Below are positions 55,536 through 64,000 of a stretch of 64,000 nt of DNA, piece by piece; position 1 is the stretch's first letter, and every line of letters begins with the position of its first letter. The notes under the pieces were generated by a model that saw only the letters and a program-made list of their open reading frames with translations, was not told the origin of the DNA and made no database searches. The DNA comes from Marisediminitalea aggregata (GTDB lineage: Bacteria > Pseudomonadota > Gammaproteobacteria > Enterobacterales > Alteromonadaceae), in contig NZ_FQWD01000002.1 of the NCBI RefSeq assembly GCF_900129565.1, positions 310,001 through 374,000 of the forward strand, read 5' to 3'. Position numbers and translations under genes: made by a program.

Positions 55536-56165
55536 TTAACGGGTACCGAAGATTTTGTCGCCGGCATCTCCCAAACCTGGCAGGATGTACCCTTTTTCAT
55601 TTAAACGGTCATCAATAGCCGCGGTGTAAATGTCTACGTCAGGGTGCGCAGCAACAACAGCATCAATGCCTTCTGGTGCAGCAACAAGAAATAACCCCAT
55701 GATTTTCTTACAGCCTTTTGCTTTCAGCAAATCGATGGTAGCGATAAGCGTGCCGCCCGTTGCCAGCATAGGATCAACAATCAGCGCCGTGCGCTTGTCG
55801 ATGTTCTTCACGACTTTGTCAAAATACGCAACCGGCTGCAATGAGGTTTCATCACGGTACAGCCCAACCACGCTGATTTTCGCATTCGGGATCAGTTTCA
55901 ATACACCATCCAACATACCTAAACCGGCGCGAAGAATCGGCACAATGGTAATTTTCTTCCCTTTAATGCTCTGCACTTTTAACGGTTTACCCGTCCAGCC
56001 ACTGATCTCTACGGTTTCAGTAGGCAGTGCGCGTGTCGCTTCGTAGGTTAGCAGATTGCCGATTTCACCCGCCAACTCGCGAAAATCCTTACTGCTTATT
56101 TGCGCTTCCCGCATTAAGCCAATTTTGTGTTGAATCAGTGGATGTTGAATTTCGTGAATGGCCAT
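55536..56165 (-). CDS. upp: uracil phosphoribosyltransferase
   Basis: 209 residues, the usual length. It starts [19 protein letters not shown] and has [13 protein letters not shown], the PRPP-binding loop [12 protein letters not shown] and the uracil site [17 protein letters not shown]. It makes UMP from uracil and PRPP in pyrimidine salvage. The frame reaches a TTG at 56,171, but the conserved N-terminus fits ATG 56,165, with AAAGGA upstream. It appears to be a single-gene unit; no uracil permease is next to it. Confidence 0.97.
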   Translation of the reverse strand: MAIHEIQHPLIQHKIGLMREAQISSKDFRELAGEIGNLLTYEATRALPTETVEISGWTGKPLKVQSIKGKKITIVPILRAGLGMLDGVLKLIPNAKISVVGLYRDETSLQPVAYFDKVVKNIDKRTALIVDPMLATGGTLIATIDLLKAKGCKKIMGLFLVAAPEGIDAVVAAHPDVDIYTAAIDDRLNEKGYILPGLGDAGDKIFGTR

Positions 56166-56245
56166 AATCAATCAGTCCTTTAATAACGGGGCATGCGCAC
56201 AAATATACCTTAGAGCCCCGCTCAGGAAAAGTCAGCGACGAGCAG

Positions 56246-56791
56246 TTACTGAATAGCGGCGATTACCCGGTCGCTATGCCGCGAAAATAGCTCTCGAATT
56301 GTGTCGACTGGCTGGCCTTTCCGAAGATTCACAATCACAGCATAACGTTTGTTTCGCACCGCTTCTCGCACCACATCGATAATTTCAGTGCGGTCAGGGC
56401 GCAAACTCAGTAATCCGGCAACAAATAAACCAATAAAAATACCCGGGCTGATCATTGCAATATAGGTGAACAGTGGATTGTTCTGCGTAAGTGCAGGTCC
56501 GAACTCTACTAACACATACGCCACAATCATCCCGATCAACAATCCGGCACCACCGAGAATAAGATGCGAGTACCACATCATTTTACCCAGTTCTTTACTC
56601 TCGCCTTCCAGTTTGCGATTGAAGTTCGGATCATTAGGACTGATAACCGTAATTTGCTCAGGCGCTAAAGAGGTTTGGCGAATCACTTCACTGATCGTCT
56701 GTTTTGCTTGTTCCTGTTCGGTAAAAATTGACGCCAGCTGGGTATTATCGGCCCCCGCTAACTCTGTACGAATAGGATGTTGGGTTGTCAT
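56246..56791 (-). CDS. two-helix membrane protein of unknown function
   Basis: About 181 residues with a soluble N-terminal part, two hydrophobic helices (LILGGAGLLIGMIVAYVLVEF and YIAMISPGIFIGLFVAGLLSL) and a C-terminal part ending VDTIRELFSRHSDRVIAAIQ. No family is recognised with certainty. I use the ATG at 56,791 because AAGGAG lies 6 bases before it; the frame extends nine codons further to 56,818. It lies between upp and the second fadE, and its own function is unknown; the Asp/Arg-rich end could interact with a partner in the cytoplasm. Confidence 0.7.
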   Translation of the reverse strand: MTTQHPIRTELAGADNTQLASIFTEQEQAKQTISEVIRQTSLAPEQITVISPNDPNFNRKLEGESKELGKMMWYSHLILGGAGLLIGMIVAYVLVEFGPALTQNNPLFTYIAMISPGIFIGLFVAGLLSLRPDRTEIIDVVREAVRNKRYAVIVNLRKGQPVDTIRELFSRHSDRVIAAIQ

Positions 56792-56989
56792 CTTAAACTC
56801 CTTCGACATCTCAATCATTGAACTCTACGCTATTACATTCAAGCCCCACGCCATAATTTTAGCCAACTGATTTTATTTAGATTTTTTCATTTTGTGTGTG
56901 TTATTAAGCAGCACTTTGCTGCCAGCGAGGTCAGTATTTGCTGGCCCGATTGAAAAAATTTCCCACCCGCAAAGTATTGACCCAAATTA

Positions 56990-57029
56990 AAACAAGTGTT
57001 TAAATTTGGCCAAATTAAAACACTTGTTT
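56990..57029. promoter_or_regulatory. two PsrA-like operators upstream of the second fadE
   Basis: Perfect AAACA-N2-TGTTT palindromes occur at 56,990-57,001 and 57,018-57,029, centres 28 bp apart, with a 14-bp palindrome (AATTTGGCCAAATT) between them. The form resembles PsrA/fatty-acid repressor sites of Shewanella and Pseudomonas. Confidence 0.68.
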
Positions 57030-57046
57030 GATTTTTTAAATCAAAC
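57026..57046. repeat. 9-bp inverted repeat overlapping the second PsrA-like site
   Basis: GTTTGATTT and AAATCAAAC flank a TTT centre, forming a 21-base dyad about 30 bases before the fadE start. It could be a further operator or an mRNA-leader hairpin. Confidence 0.6.
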
Positions 57047-57076
57047 TGCAGTACGCCTACACATTAAGGAACCTCA

Positions 57077-59374
57077 ATGCTCTTCTGGATAATCGTTATT
57101 GTTGCCGTAGTCTATGTATTTCGGTCAACCTCATTGCGTCAGCAATGGATAACCGGCCCTGCTTTTAAACTGTTTAAGCGCGTGTTACCGCCACTCAGTC
57201 AAACAGAACGCGAAGCCATGGAAGCGGGTTCTGTGTGGTTAGAAGCGGACTTGTTTAAAGGTCAGCCCGATTGGCAAAAGCTATACGACCTTGCGCTGCC
57301 AGAGCTGACGGCAGAAGAGCAGGACTTCATTGACAATGAAGTGACCGAGCTCATGTCGCTGATCGATGATTTTGATGCGGTACACAACCGTAAAGATTTC
57401 AGTGATGCAGCCTGGCAATACATGCGTGAAAAAGGCTTTTTCTCGCTGATTATTCCTAAAGAGTACGGCGGTAAGGCATTCTCAGCACTCGCGAATTCAA
57501 CCATTGTATCTAAGATTGCCAGTCGTTCACTGAGTGCCGGCGTGACGGTGATGGTACCCAACTCCTTGGGTCCCGGCGAACTGCTCAGCCACTATGGTAC
57601 AGAGCAACAAAAAGACTACTGGTTGCCTCGCCTGGCCAGTGGCCAGGACATTCCCTGCTTTGCCTTAACCGGGCCAGAGGCGGGCTCTGACGCTGGGGGA
57701 ATTCCGGACACAGGCATTGTCACTCTGGGTGAGTTCGAAGGCAAAGAGACGTTGGGTATTCGCCTGAACTGGGAAAAACGTTACATCACACTCGCCCCTG
57801 TTGCTACAGTGCTGGGCCTGGCGTTCAAACTTCAGGATCCGGATGGCTTACTGGGTGACAACAAACACATTGGCATTACCTGCGCGCTTATTCCAACCAG
57901 CCATGCCGGCGTTGAAGTGGGTAACCGTCACCTGCCGCTTGAGCAGGCATTTATGAACGGCACAACCCGCGGTAAAGATGTGTTCATTCCACTGGATTGG
58001 ATCATTGGTGGCAAAGACTACGCAGGTAAAGGCTGGCGCATGCTGATTGAGTGTTTATCTGCAGGCCGCGGCATTTCATTGCCCGCTCTGTCTGCAGGTA
58101 ATGCACACCTTAGCGCGCAGACGACCGCAATTTACAGCGCTATCCGCCAACAGTTTGGTTGCTCTTTGTATGAGTTTGAAGGTGTTCAGGACGGTCTGGC
58201 CCAACTGGCAGCCAATGCCTATAAAGCTGAAGCGATTCGACGTTTAACCGCAGGGGGAATCGACCTCGGTCAGAAGCCCGGCGTTGTAACCGCCATTGCA
58301 AAATATCACATGACGGAGCTGGCTCGAGAAAGCATCAATATCGCCATGGATATCCACGGTGGTAAGGGTATCCAGATGGGACCGAATAACTACCTGGCTT
58401 CCCTGTACACGGCACTTCCTGTCTCGATCACCGTAGAAGGCGCTAACATTCTTACCCGCAACCTGATGATATTTGGTCAGGGTGCGACACGCTGTCACCC
58501 TTATGTATTTGAAGAAATGATGGCTGCCGCAGAGCCTGATTTCCAGACAGGCTTAAATCAATTTGAACCCTTGCTGTTTAAGCACGTTAAATTTGCCGTG
58601 GGTAATGCATTTGCAGCATTCTTCGGCGGGCTCACCGGTGCGCGTTTTGTCCGTGTACCCAAACAGGATGCCAACAAGCGACACATGCAGCAAATCCACC
58701 GAATCAGTAAAGGTCTGGCATTCTGCTCAGATATCGCCATGCTGATGCTGGGTGGTGAACTGAAACGCCGTGAAATGCTGTCGGCCCGCCTGGGAGATGT
58801 ATTAAGTGAGCTGTATATGGCGAGTGCCGTACTCAAACACTTTTATGCGACTGGCGCCAACCCACAGCAGCAGCCTTTAGTTGACTTTCTGATCCGCGAG
58901 AGCCTGGTAAATTGTGAAGCCGCACTGAAAGGTTTCTGTCGCCACATTTCTAATCCGGTTGTCGGCGTGTTACTTAAACGCCTGCTATTCCCGTGGGGAA
59001 CCAGTTTCACCGCAGTTAGCGATGGCGTTAAAACCCAGTTAGCCACAACGCTTTGTACCGACGATGCATTCAGAAATAACCTCACGCCACTGTGTTACGT
59101 TGGACGTGAAGAAGACGATGCCGTGCGTGTACTGAATGACGCAATGACGGCAATCGATAACCTGACGCCGCTGATGAAAAAGGTGCGGGCTGCTCAGCAA
59201 GCGAAAACTCTGCCTCGCAAAGGCAGCATTTTCCAACTTCGCGAAGCCGCACTGGCAGCCGGTGTACTGTCTGAATCTGAAGCAGACCAGGTAGCCCAGG
59301 CAGATGCGCTTCGCATGCGCGTTATTAACGTAGACGAATTCGACTTCTCGTTAGACTCAGTCGTCAACGCCTAA
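57077..59374 (+). CDS. fadE: acyl-CoA dehydrogenase, FadE type (membrane-anchored)
   Basis: The 765-residue protein is a paralogue of the one at 39,215 with the same order of motifs: FSLIIPKEYGGKAFSALANS, CFALTGPEAGSDAGG, VEGANILTRNLMIFGQGATRCHP, and the long C-terminal domain. Unlike the first copy it keeps the N-terminal membrane helix (LFWIIVIVAVVYVF) as in canonical FadE. It catalyses the first beta-oxidation step at the inner membrane. The start ATG follows AAGGAACCTC. Upstream PsrA-like sites suggest induction by fatty acids. Its stop overlaps that of the convergent EAL gene by three or four bases. Confidence 0.94.
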   Translation: MLFWIIVIVAVVYVFRSTSLRQQWITGPAFKLFKRVLPPLSQTEREAMEAGSVWLEADLFKGQPDWQKLYDLALPELTAEEQDFIDNEVTELMSLIDDFDAVHNRKDFSDAAWQYMREKGFFSLIIPKEYGGKAFSALANSTIVSKIASRSLSAGVTVMVPNSLGPGELLSHYGTEQQKDYWLPRLASGQDIPCFALTGPEAGSDAGGIPDTGIVTLGEFEGKETLGIRLNWEKRYITLAPVATVLGLAFKLQDPDGLLGDNKHIGITCALIPTSHAGVEVGNRHLPLEQAFMNGTTRGKDVFIPLDWIIGGKDYAGKGWRMLIECLSAGRGISLPALSAGNAHLSAQTTAIYSAIRQQFGCSLYEFEGVQDGLAQLAANAYKAEAIRRLTAGGIDLGQKPGVVTAIAKYHMTELARESINIAMDIHGGKGIQMGPNNYLASLYTALPVSITVEGANILTRNLMIFGQGATRCHPYVFEEMMAAAEPDFQTGLNQFEPLLFKHVKFAVGNAFAAFFGGLTGARFVRVPKQDANKRHMQQIHRISKGLAFCSDIAMLMLGGELKRREMLSARLGDVLSELYMASAVLKHFYATGANPQQQPLVDFLIRESLVNCEAALKGFCRHISNPVVGVLLKRLLFPWGTSFTAVSDGVKTQLATTLCTDDAFRNNLTPLCYVGREEDDAVRVLNDAMTAIDNLTPLMKKVRAAQQAKTLPRKGSIFQLREAALAAGVLSESEADQVAQADALRMRVINVDEFDFSLDSVVNA

Positions 59375-61611
59375 CCCACAAACAATTGTTCCACCTCATT
59401 GGCTGGCATCGGTTTTGCCAGCCAGTACCCTTGAATATAGTCACATCCGAACGAGGCCAGTAATTCGCGCTGCGCCTCGGTTTCCACCCCTTCAGCAATA
59501 ACCGACAAGCCGAGGTTTTTCGCAAGCTGACAAATGGTTAATACAATGGCCTGCTGCTCGGGCTGTTCGTCCATATACTGCACGAATGAGCGATCAATCT
59601 TGATTTTATCGACCGGGAAACCGCTCAAATAGGCCAGCGACGAATAGCCGGTTCCAAAGTCGTCAATTGACAGACTCACGCCTAATTCACGCAATGCCAC
59701 CAGCACCTGACGGGCAGCTGCACCGGTTTCCATTACCGAGGTTTCCGTCAATTCGAGTTCTATAAGCGATGGCGGCACACCGTAACTGTCGAGTCGGCGA
59801 GCGATGCCCTGCACAAAATCGGGCTGCATAAACTGACGCGGCGAAATATTGATGGCAATTTGGATGCCCTTCCCTTGTTGATGCCATCTGCGCACCTGAT
59901 CAAATGCCTGGTCCAGCACCCATTCGCCCAGCGGCAAAATAAGACCACTGCGCTCTGCAATCGGTATGAATTCAGCAGGCGAGATAAAGGTGCCATCATC
60001 AAACCAACGCAGCAGGCTCTCACAGCTTTTTACCTGCCCTTCAGCAAGGTGTTGTTTGGGTTGAAAATACAGCGTCAGCGCGCCGTCGTCGATGGCTTTC
60101 TCCAGCCTTTGCGTGATCATCAGGCGGCGCTGGTGTCGGTCACCGTCGTCATTACTAAAATAGTGAACCTGTTTGCTGGCCGAAATTGCCGACTCAACGG
60201 CAATATTAGAATGCAACATAATACTGGCGTAATCCGCACTTTGCGCAGGGTATACGGTGCATCCAAACGTTAAATGAAACCGCATATCGCCAATTGGCGT
60301 GTGCAAGGCCTGGGTAAACTGTTTAGCCAGATGGTCTATGCACTTTGTCGCCAGGGTGTCGGGCGCGACTAGTAACATAAAGCATGCATCGGCGATGTGA
60401 AACAGTTGGATCGTGTTCGATAAGTTGTTCGCCAATGCGGTGGTTCTGGCCTGTAGCACTTCACCAACCTGATAAACACACAACAACGCATCGGCCAACC
60501 CGTAGTTTTCACTGAGCACCTTAAAATCAGTCACATCGATCATGATGGCCGCAAACCCGCGTTGCTGCTGTAGGTGATCGTTTACCACCTTTTCAAGAAA
60601 CGTGCGGTTACCAATATTCGTCACAGGGTGATGATATGCCTGAAACGCCAGTGCATCCTCCGCTTCCTGACGCTCAGTAATATCCCTCAGGTGCAAGTCA
60701 AAGGTTTGATGATCCGCAATCCAATGGCTTTGCATCAGGTAATGCCGATGAGCAATTGTTCGCGTGTGCTGCGAACAGGCATCGCCGGCATACTTAGCGG
60801 ATTTCAGATAGTTATTTAGCCAGTTGGCGGGCAATGTCGCTTCCGCCTCATGGTTCTCGAATAGCTCACCCAGGAGCGGTGTTGCGGCGGGATTGGCATA
60901 AAGCAGGTGTCCTTTTGCATCCAGGCGAATTACCGGATTGGGGTTACGCTTGGGAAACAAAGCCAGCTTTTCGTTCTCTGAGCTGAGCAGGATAAACCGG
61001 GCGGCATGTCGTCCAAGGTAAATGCTCATCCCCCCAACGCCCACAGAAAAGACAATAACCAACCACACGGTAACCGACAGTAAGTCACGAATATTGTCGT
61101 AGCCGTGTGCCACTGATGCATTAATCTCGGCCTCGATTTCCGTTAGCAAAGGTAAAGAGGCTCTGCGCAATTCACTGATCTCCGCTAACTGTTCACGGGC
61201 AAGATCCCAGTCGGTGAAATCCGCCGCCAGATTTTCATCCAACGCTTTGGCCGTGTCATAGGCCGACAACAAGTACGCGTTCACCATCCCAATGGCATGG
61301 CTATCGCCACCGTCGTTACTCACCGTAGTCAGTAAGCTGGTGAGCTGATGAAAGTTGTGCATGTAGTTGTCGGTATACAGTGCCGGCTCGGTCGTGGCGT
61401 AGTATTCGTACAGGATACGTTCTTGTTCGCTAAGCAGTCGACCAACCTGTTGGGTCTCACTGTAAAGCGCCAGGTCATGAGACATAAATCGCATGGCCGT
61501 CTCCTGCACTGATTGTGCAAGTGCGTACACGCTCAATGCCAGCAGGCTGCCGAGCAAGGTTATTACAATATAGGTCCGTCTGGTTTTTGTGGCTAAGTGC
61601 GTTTCATTCAT
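59371..61611 (-). CDS. membrane EAL-domain protein with degenerate GGDEF
   Basis: The 746-residue protein has an N-terminal helix, a periplasmic helical sensor (about 35-165), a second helix (LLSVTVWLVIVFSVGVGGMS), a PAS-like region (PNPVIRLDAKGHLLYANPAA), a GGDEF-like domain and an EAL domain. The GGDEF signature is replaced by IADAC at about 406-410, so cyclase activity is unlikely. The EAL motif is ESL at 531-533, but EFIPIAERSG, IDDFGTGYSSLAYL and VIAEGVETEAQ are intact, so phosphodiesterase activity is likely. It would lower cyclic-di-GMP in response to a periplasmic cue. It diverges from nhaA. Confidence 0.92.
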   Translation of the reverse strand: MNETHLATKTRRTYIVITLLGSLLALSVYALAQSVQETAMRFMSHDLALYSETQQVGRLLSEQERILYEYYATTEPALYTDNYMHNFHQLTSLLTTVSNDGGDSHAIGMVNAYLLSAYDTAKALDENLAADFTDWDLAREQLAEISELRRASLPLLTEIEAEINASVAHGYDNIRDLLSVTVWLVIVFSVGVGGMSIYLGRHAARFILLSSENEKLALFPKRNPNPVIRLDAKGHLLYANPAATPLLGELFENHEAEATLPANWLNNYLKSAKYAGDACSQHTRTIAHRHYLMQSHWIADHQTFDLHLRDITERQEAEDALAFQAYHHPVTNIGNRTFLEKVVNDHLQQQRGFAAIMIDVTDFKVLSENYGLADALLCVYQVGEVLQARTTALANNLSNTIQLFHIADACFMLLVAPDTLATKCIDHLAKQFTQALHTPIGDMRFHLTFGCTVYPAQSADYASIMLHSNIAVESAISASKQVHYFSNDDGDRHQRRLMITQRLEKAIDDGALTLYFQPKQHLAEGQVKSCESLLRWFDDGTFISPAEFIPIAERSGLILPLGEWVLDQAFDQVRRWHQQGKGIQIAINISPRQFMQPDFVQGIARRLDSYGVPPSLIELELTETSVMETGAAARQVLVALRELGVSLSIDDFGTGYSSLAYLSGFPVDKIKIDRSFVQYMDEQPEQQAIVLTICQLAKNLGLSVIAEGVETEAQRELLASFGCDYIQGYWLAKPMPANEVEQLFVG

Positions 61612-61745
61612 GATGTGCGTGCCTCGTTGTCTCTAAGTGAAGACCTTGTCTTTACAAGGAAACTTTCAAATTAAGATGAACTACCTGAACAAATTAGCAG
61701 TAGCTATTACAATTAGCATGAATGCGAATAAAAAGGAGGTGCGTA

Positions 61746-62942
61746 ATGGATAAAATCACCGAGCTTTCTGAAGTCGTTGAGAATTTTTTAAAAAGAGAAT
61801 CGTCAGCCGGCATTATTCTGATGGCGGCCACTGCCCTTGCCCTTATCATCGCCAACTCCCCGCTTGATGTGTATTACGATCAACTCATCTCACTTCCCGT
61901 GATAGTCGCTGCCGGGGACTTTCGTATCGACAAGCCGTTACTGCTATGGATAAACGACGGCTTAATGGCTGTTTTCTTCTTTCACGTCGGGCTGGAGCTA
62001 AAGCGTGAATTATGCGAAGGCGAACTGTCTAACCCGCGAAATTTAATCCTGCCAGCCAGCGGTGCCGTTGGCGGCATGGTGTTTCCTGCCCTGATCTACG
62101 TGGCCATTAACTGGGGTAATCCCACTGCCATGTCAGGCTGGGCCATCCCTGCTGCTACCGATATTGCCTTCGCGCTGGGGATTATGGCTTTATTGGGCAG
62201 TCGGGTACCGGCCAGTTTAAAAGTCTTCCTGGTCACGCTGGCCATTATTGATGATATCGGTGCCATTGTGATCATTGCGCTGTTTTACACCGACAACATT
62301 ACAGAAGTTGCGCTCATGATTGCCGCGGCGTGTTTTGCCGTTCTGTGGTTAATGAATCGCCGACGCGTTGTTGACCTGCCCGGGTATATCATTGTTGGCG
62401 TTGTACTGTGGGTCGCACTGCTAAAATCCGGGGTACATGCCACGCTTGCAGGCGTTCTGTTAGCGGCTTTTATCCCCATGCGCAACCCAACGGATCCCCT
62501 CGACTCTCCGGTGATCCGGCTTGAACACGAACTAAACTCGGCGGTTAGTTTTGCAATCCTGCCTATTTTCGCCCTGGCTAACGCCGGTATCAGCTTTTCA
62601 AACATTAGCCCTGAAGGCATTTTCCATCCGGTGACTTGGGGTATATTTCTGGGCCTGGTAGTGGGTAAACAGGTTGGCGTATTCCTGTGTTGTTGGCTGG
62701 TCGTCAAAATGCGGCTTGCCACCCTGCCAGAGGACCTGAATTTCCGCCACCTGTATGGCTGCGCTGTTCTTTGCGGTGTGGGCTTCACGATGAGCTTATT
62801 TATTGGCGGATTAGCGTTTGAACAAACAGGAGTTAACTCTATTTTCGATGAACGCGTTGGAATTCTGGCCGGCTCAGGGCTCTCTGCTCTGCTTGGGTAT
62901 GCTGTGCTCTATTGGGTCGGACAACAGCAGGTACGCAAGTAA
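61746..62942 (+). CDS. nhaA: Na+/H+ antiporter NhaA
   Basis: About 398 residues, typical for NhaA, with twelve membrane helices. It has FFFHVGLELKREL, WAIPAATDIAFALG with the TM IV Asp, and LAIIDDIGAIVIIALFY, the two adjacent Asp residues of the ion-binding site. It expels Na+ in exchange for protons, consistent with a marine habitat. The frame opens at 61,722, but ATG 61,746 is preceded by AAGGAGGTG, a near-perfect ribosome site, so I use that. The gene appears monocistronic. Confidence 0.97.
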   Translation: MDKITELSEVVENFLKRESSAGIILMAATALALIIANSPLDVYYDQLISLPVIVAAGDFRIDKPLLLWINDGLMAVFFFHVGLELKRELCEGELSNPRNLILPASGAVGGMVFPALIYVAINWGNPTAMSGWAIPAATDIAFALGIMALLGSRVPASLKVFLVTLAIIDDIGAIVIIALFYTDNITEVALMIAAACFAVLWLMNRRRVVDLPGYIIVGVVLWVALLKSGVHATLAGVLLAAFIPMRNPTDPLDSPVIRLEHELNSAVSFAILPIFALANAGISFSNISPEGIFHPVTWGIFLGLVVGKQVGVFLCCWLVVKMRLATLPEDLNFRHLYGCAVLCGVGFTMSLFIGGLAFEQTGVNSIFDERVGILAGSGLSALLGYAVLYWVGQQQVRK

Positions 62943-62971
62943 TCAACGGGCTTTTAACGCAACAATTCGTT

Positions 62972-62995
62972 GGGACACGCGAACAAGTGTGTCCC
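62972..62995. terminator. hairpin between nhaA and the LysR gene
   Basis: A perfect 7-bp stem (GGGACAC with GTGTCCC) with a 10-base loop between convergent stop codons. There is little T-run on either side; a modest bidirectional terminator. Confidence 0.6.
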
Positions 62996-62999
62996 GTTG

Positions 63000-63881
63000 C
63001 TAAAGCGATTTATTCATGTAGTCAAAAATATAGTCCCGCAGACATTGCGCCCGTTTTGACAGCAGTTTTCCACCTGGCCAGATCAGGAAGATGTCCCGCA
63101 CTTCGCCTTTCCAATCTGGCAGAATACGAACGGCTTCACCGTTGTCGAGTTCGTTTTTCACTTCTGTTAGAGGTACCAGTGCGATACCTTGGGAGTCCAA
63201 TACAAAATACTTCACAAAAACCGGATCATTGATTTGCGCGCGACACTGCGGGTAAAGCGTGAAGTTCTGGCTGTTTACGTGATTGTGTAACACCCATTTT
63301 TTACGCATGGAAATTCCTATCAGATTGTGTTCAACCAATTCTGATGGATGAGATGGTTCCCCATGCGCTTTCAAATACGCTGGCGTGGCAATCAATACCG
63401 TTTCCAGCTCGCCCAGGCGGCGTTGATAAAAAGAGGAGTCGGGCTGCTTTCCAATTCGAATAGCCAAATCAGCCTGGGATTCTATCAGGTCCATCTGGTG
63501 GTTACTGAGTTCAAGATCCAATTGGATATCCGGGTATTCGTTAGTAAACGACACCCACATTGCTCTTAGAATCCCGTGTGAGATATTGACCGGCGCCAGC
63601 ACCTTCACTTTTCCTGCCAGCTGTTGATTCTCCTGACTCAACACCTGTTGCGCCTGATTAAACTGCTGAACTAACTCGGCATAGGTTTGAAAATAAACCT
63701 CTCCGTCATGTGTAAGCACCAACTTTCTTGCAGAGCGATGCATTAACTTTACACCCAGCTGCGCTTCTAAACGCTGAATGCGTCTGGTGACCGTGGCGGC
63801 GGGTAACTTTACCTGTTTAGCGCCGGCGGCCAGGCTACCTCGGTTAACCACTTCTACAAACAAGGCGATGTCATCAAGCAT
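63000..63881 (-). CDS. LysR family transcriptional regulator
   Basis: The 293-residue protein has an N-terminal winged helix-turn-helix (LFVEVVNRGSLAAGAKQVKLPAATVTRRI, residues 7-35) and a LysR substrate-binding domain with DLAIRIGKQPDSSFYQRRL, the CrgA/AaeR-like pattern. It is convergent with nhaA, so it is probably not NhaR. The gene most likely under its control is the one that starts at 63,991 on the other strand, 109 bases away. Ligand unknown. Confidence 0.92.
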   Translation of the reverse strand: MLDDIALFVEVVNRGSLAAGAKQVKLPAATVTRRIQRLEAQLGVKLMHRSARKLVLTHDGEVYFQTYAELVQQFNQAQQVLSQENQQLAGKVKVLAPVNISHGILRAMWVSFTNEYPDIQLDLELSNHQMDLIESQADLAIRIGKQPDSSFYQRRLGELETVLIATPAYLKAHGEPSHPSELVEHNLIGISMRKKWVLHNHVNSQNFTLYPQCRAQINDPVFVKYFVLDSQGIALVPLTEVKNELDNGEAVRILPDWKGEVRDIFLIWPGGKLLSKRAQCLRDYIFDYMNKSL

Positions 63882-63990
63882 GATTTCATTTTTGCAATTT
63901 TAAATTATCAGATAAGACATATTTAACATTAACGCAATCGAATATACTAGGTACTGTTGCTTATTTAAACGAATTACAGGAGAACAATCG

Positions 63991-64000
63991 ATGATCCATA
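63991..64000 (+). CDS. start of a plus-strand gene cut by the window edge
   Basis: ATGATCCATA begins after an AGGAGAAC ribosome site with a 6-7 base spacer; only three codons (M-I-H) are in view. It is divergent from the LysR gene, a common arrangement for a regulator and its target. Product unknown. Confidence 0.5.

Noticed and set aside
63000..63881. LysR regulator as NhaR for nhaA
   Set aside because: It is convergent with nhaA rather than downstream in the same direction and resembles the CrgA/AaeR-type group; the divergent gene at 63,991 is a better target.

Overview
The window is about 64 kb of a Gram-negative gammaproteobacterial chromosome. The gene set (glnE, hldE, an LpxL-type acyltransferase, two FadE-type acyl-CoA dehydrogenases, tdk, upp, nhaA, TonB receptor with LacI regulator, DUF3081) and the protein style point to a marine Alteromonadaceae-like bacterium (Alteromonas/Salinimonas relatives). 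This is inferred from recognised families; no database search was run. I saw no rRNA, tRNA, CRISPR array, insertion sequence or phage gene.

Region 1 (1-28,090) is one large exopolysaccharide locus. The first 14.5 kb hold a 3'-truncated sulfotransferase-like gene, two OafA-type acyltransferases with SGNH domains and nine glycosyltransferases of GT2, GT4 and GT8-like types, many with 4-base overlaps or non-ATG starts. The next 13 kb are the core of an exosortase A (XrtA)/PEP-CTERM-associated system. It has a TIGR03087-type glycosyltransferase with a hexapeptide acetyltransferase and a secreted beta-helix protein; exosortase A fused to EpsI, a polysaccharide deacetylase and a TIGR03013-type initiating sugar transferase on the minus strand; and an export lipoprotein, chain-length determinant, tyrosine autokinase and TIGR03016-type outer-membrane protein on the plus strand, followed by a TIGR03015-type ATPase. 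Together these would start, assemble, decorate, export and length-control a sulfated and acylated polysaccharide. No PEP-CTERM substrate, flippase or polymerase is visible here.

Region 2 (28,200-38,830) is envelope and core metabolism: hldE, a GIY-YIG protein, a DUF350 membrane protein, glnE, a TcpQ-like protein, an LpxL-like acyltransferase, DUF3081, two outer-membrane beta-barrels and a LolA-like periplasmic protein.

Region 3 (38,831-46,273) has a first fadE with a FadR-like site, a GGDEF-EAL protein, tdk, a beta-lactamase-fold lipoprotein and a 47-residue small gene whose Shine-Dalgarno is embedded in a perfect 10-bp inverted repeat.

Region 4 (46,327-55,535) is a nutrient-uptake type locus: beta-propeller protein, TonB-dependent receptor with a dyad-rich promoter, two translationally coupled tryptophan-halogenase-like flavoproteins, and a LacI regulator with a palindromic operator upstream.

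Region 5 (55,536-64,000) has upp, a small membrane protein, a second membrane-anchored fadE behind two perfect PsrA-like sites, a degenerate-GGDEF/EAL protein, nhaA, and a LysR regulator divergent from a gene that starts at the window edge.
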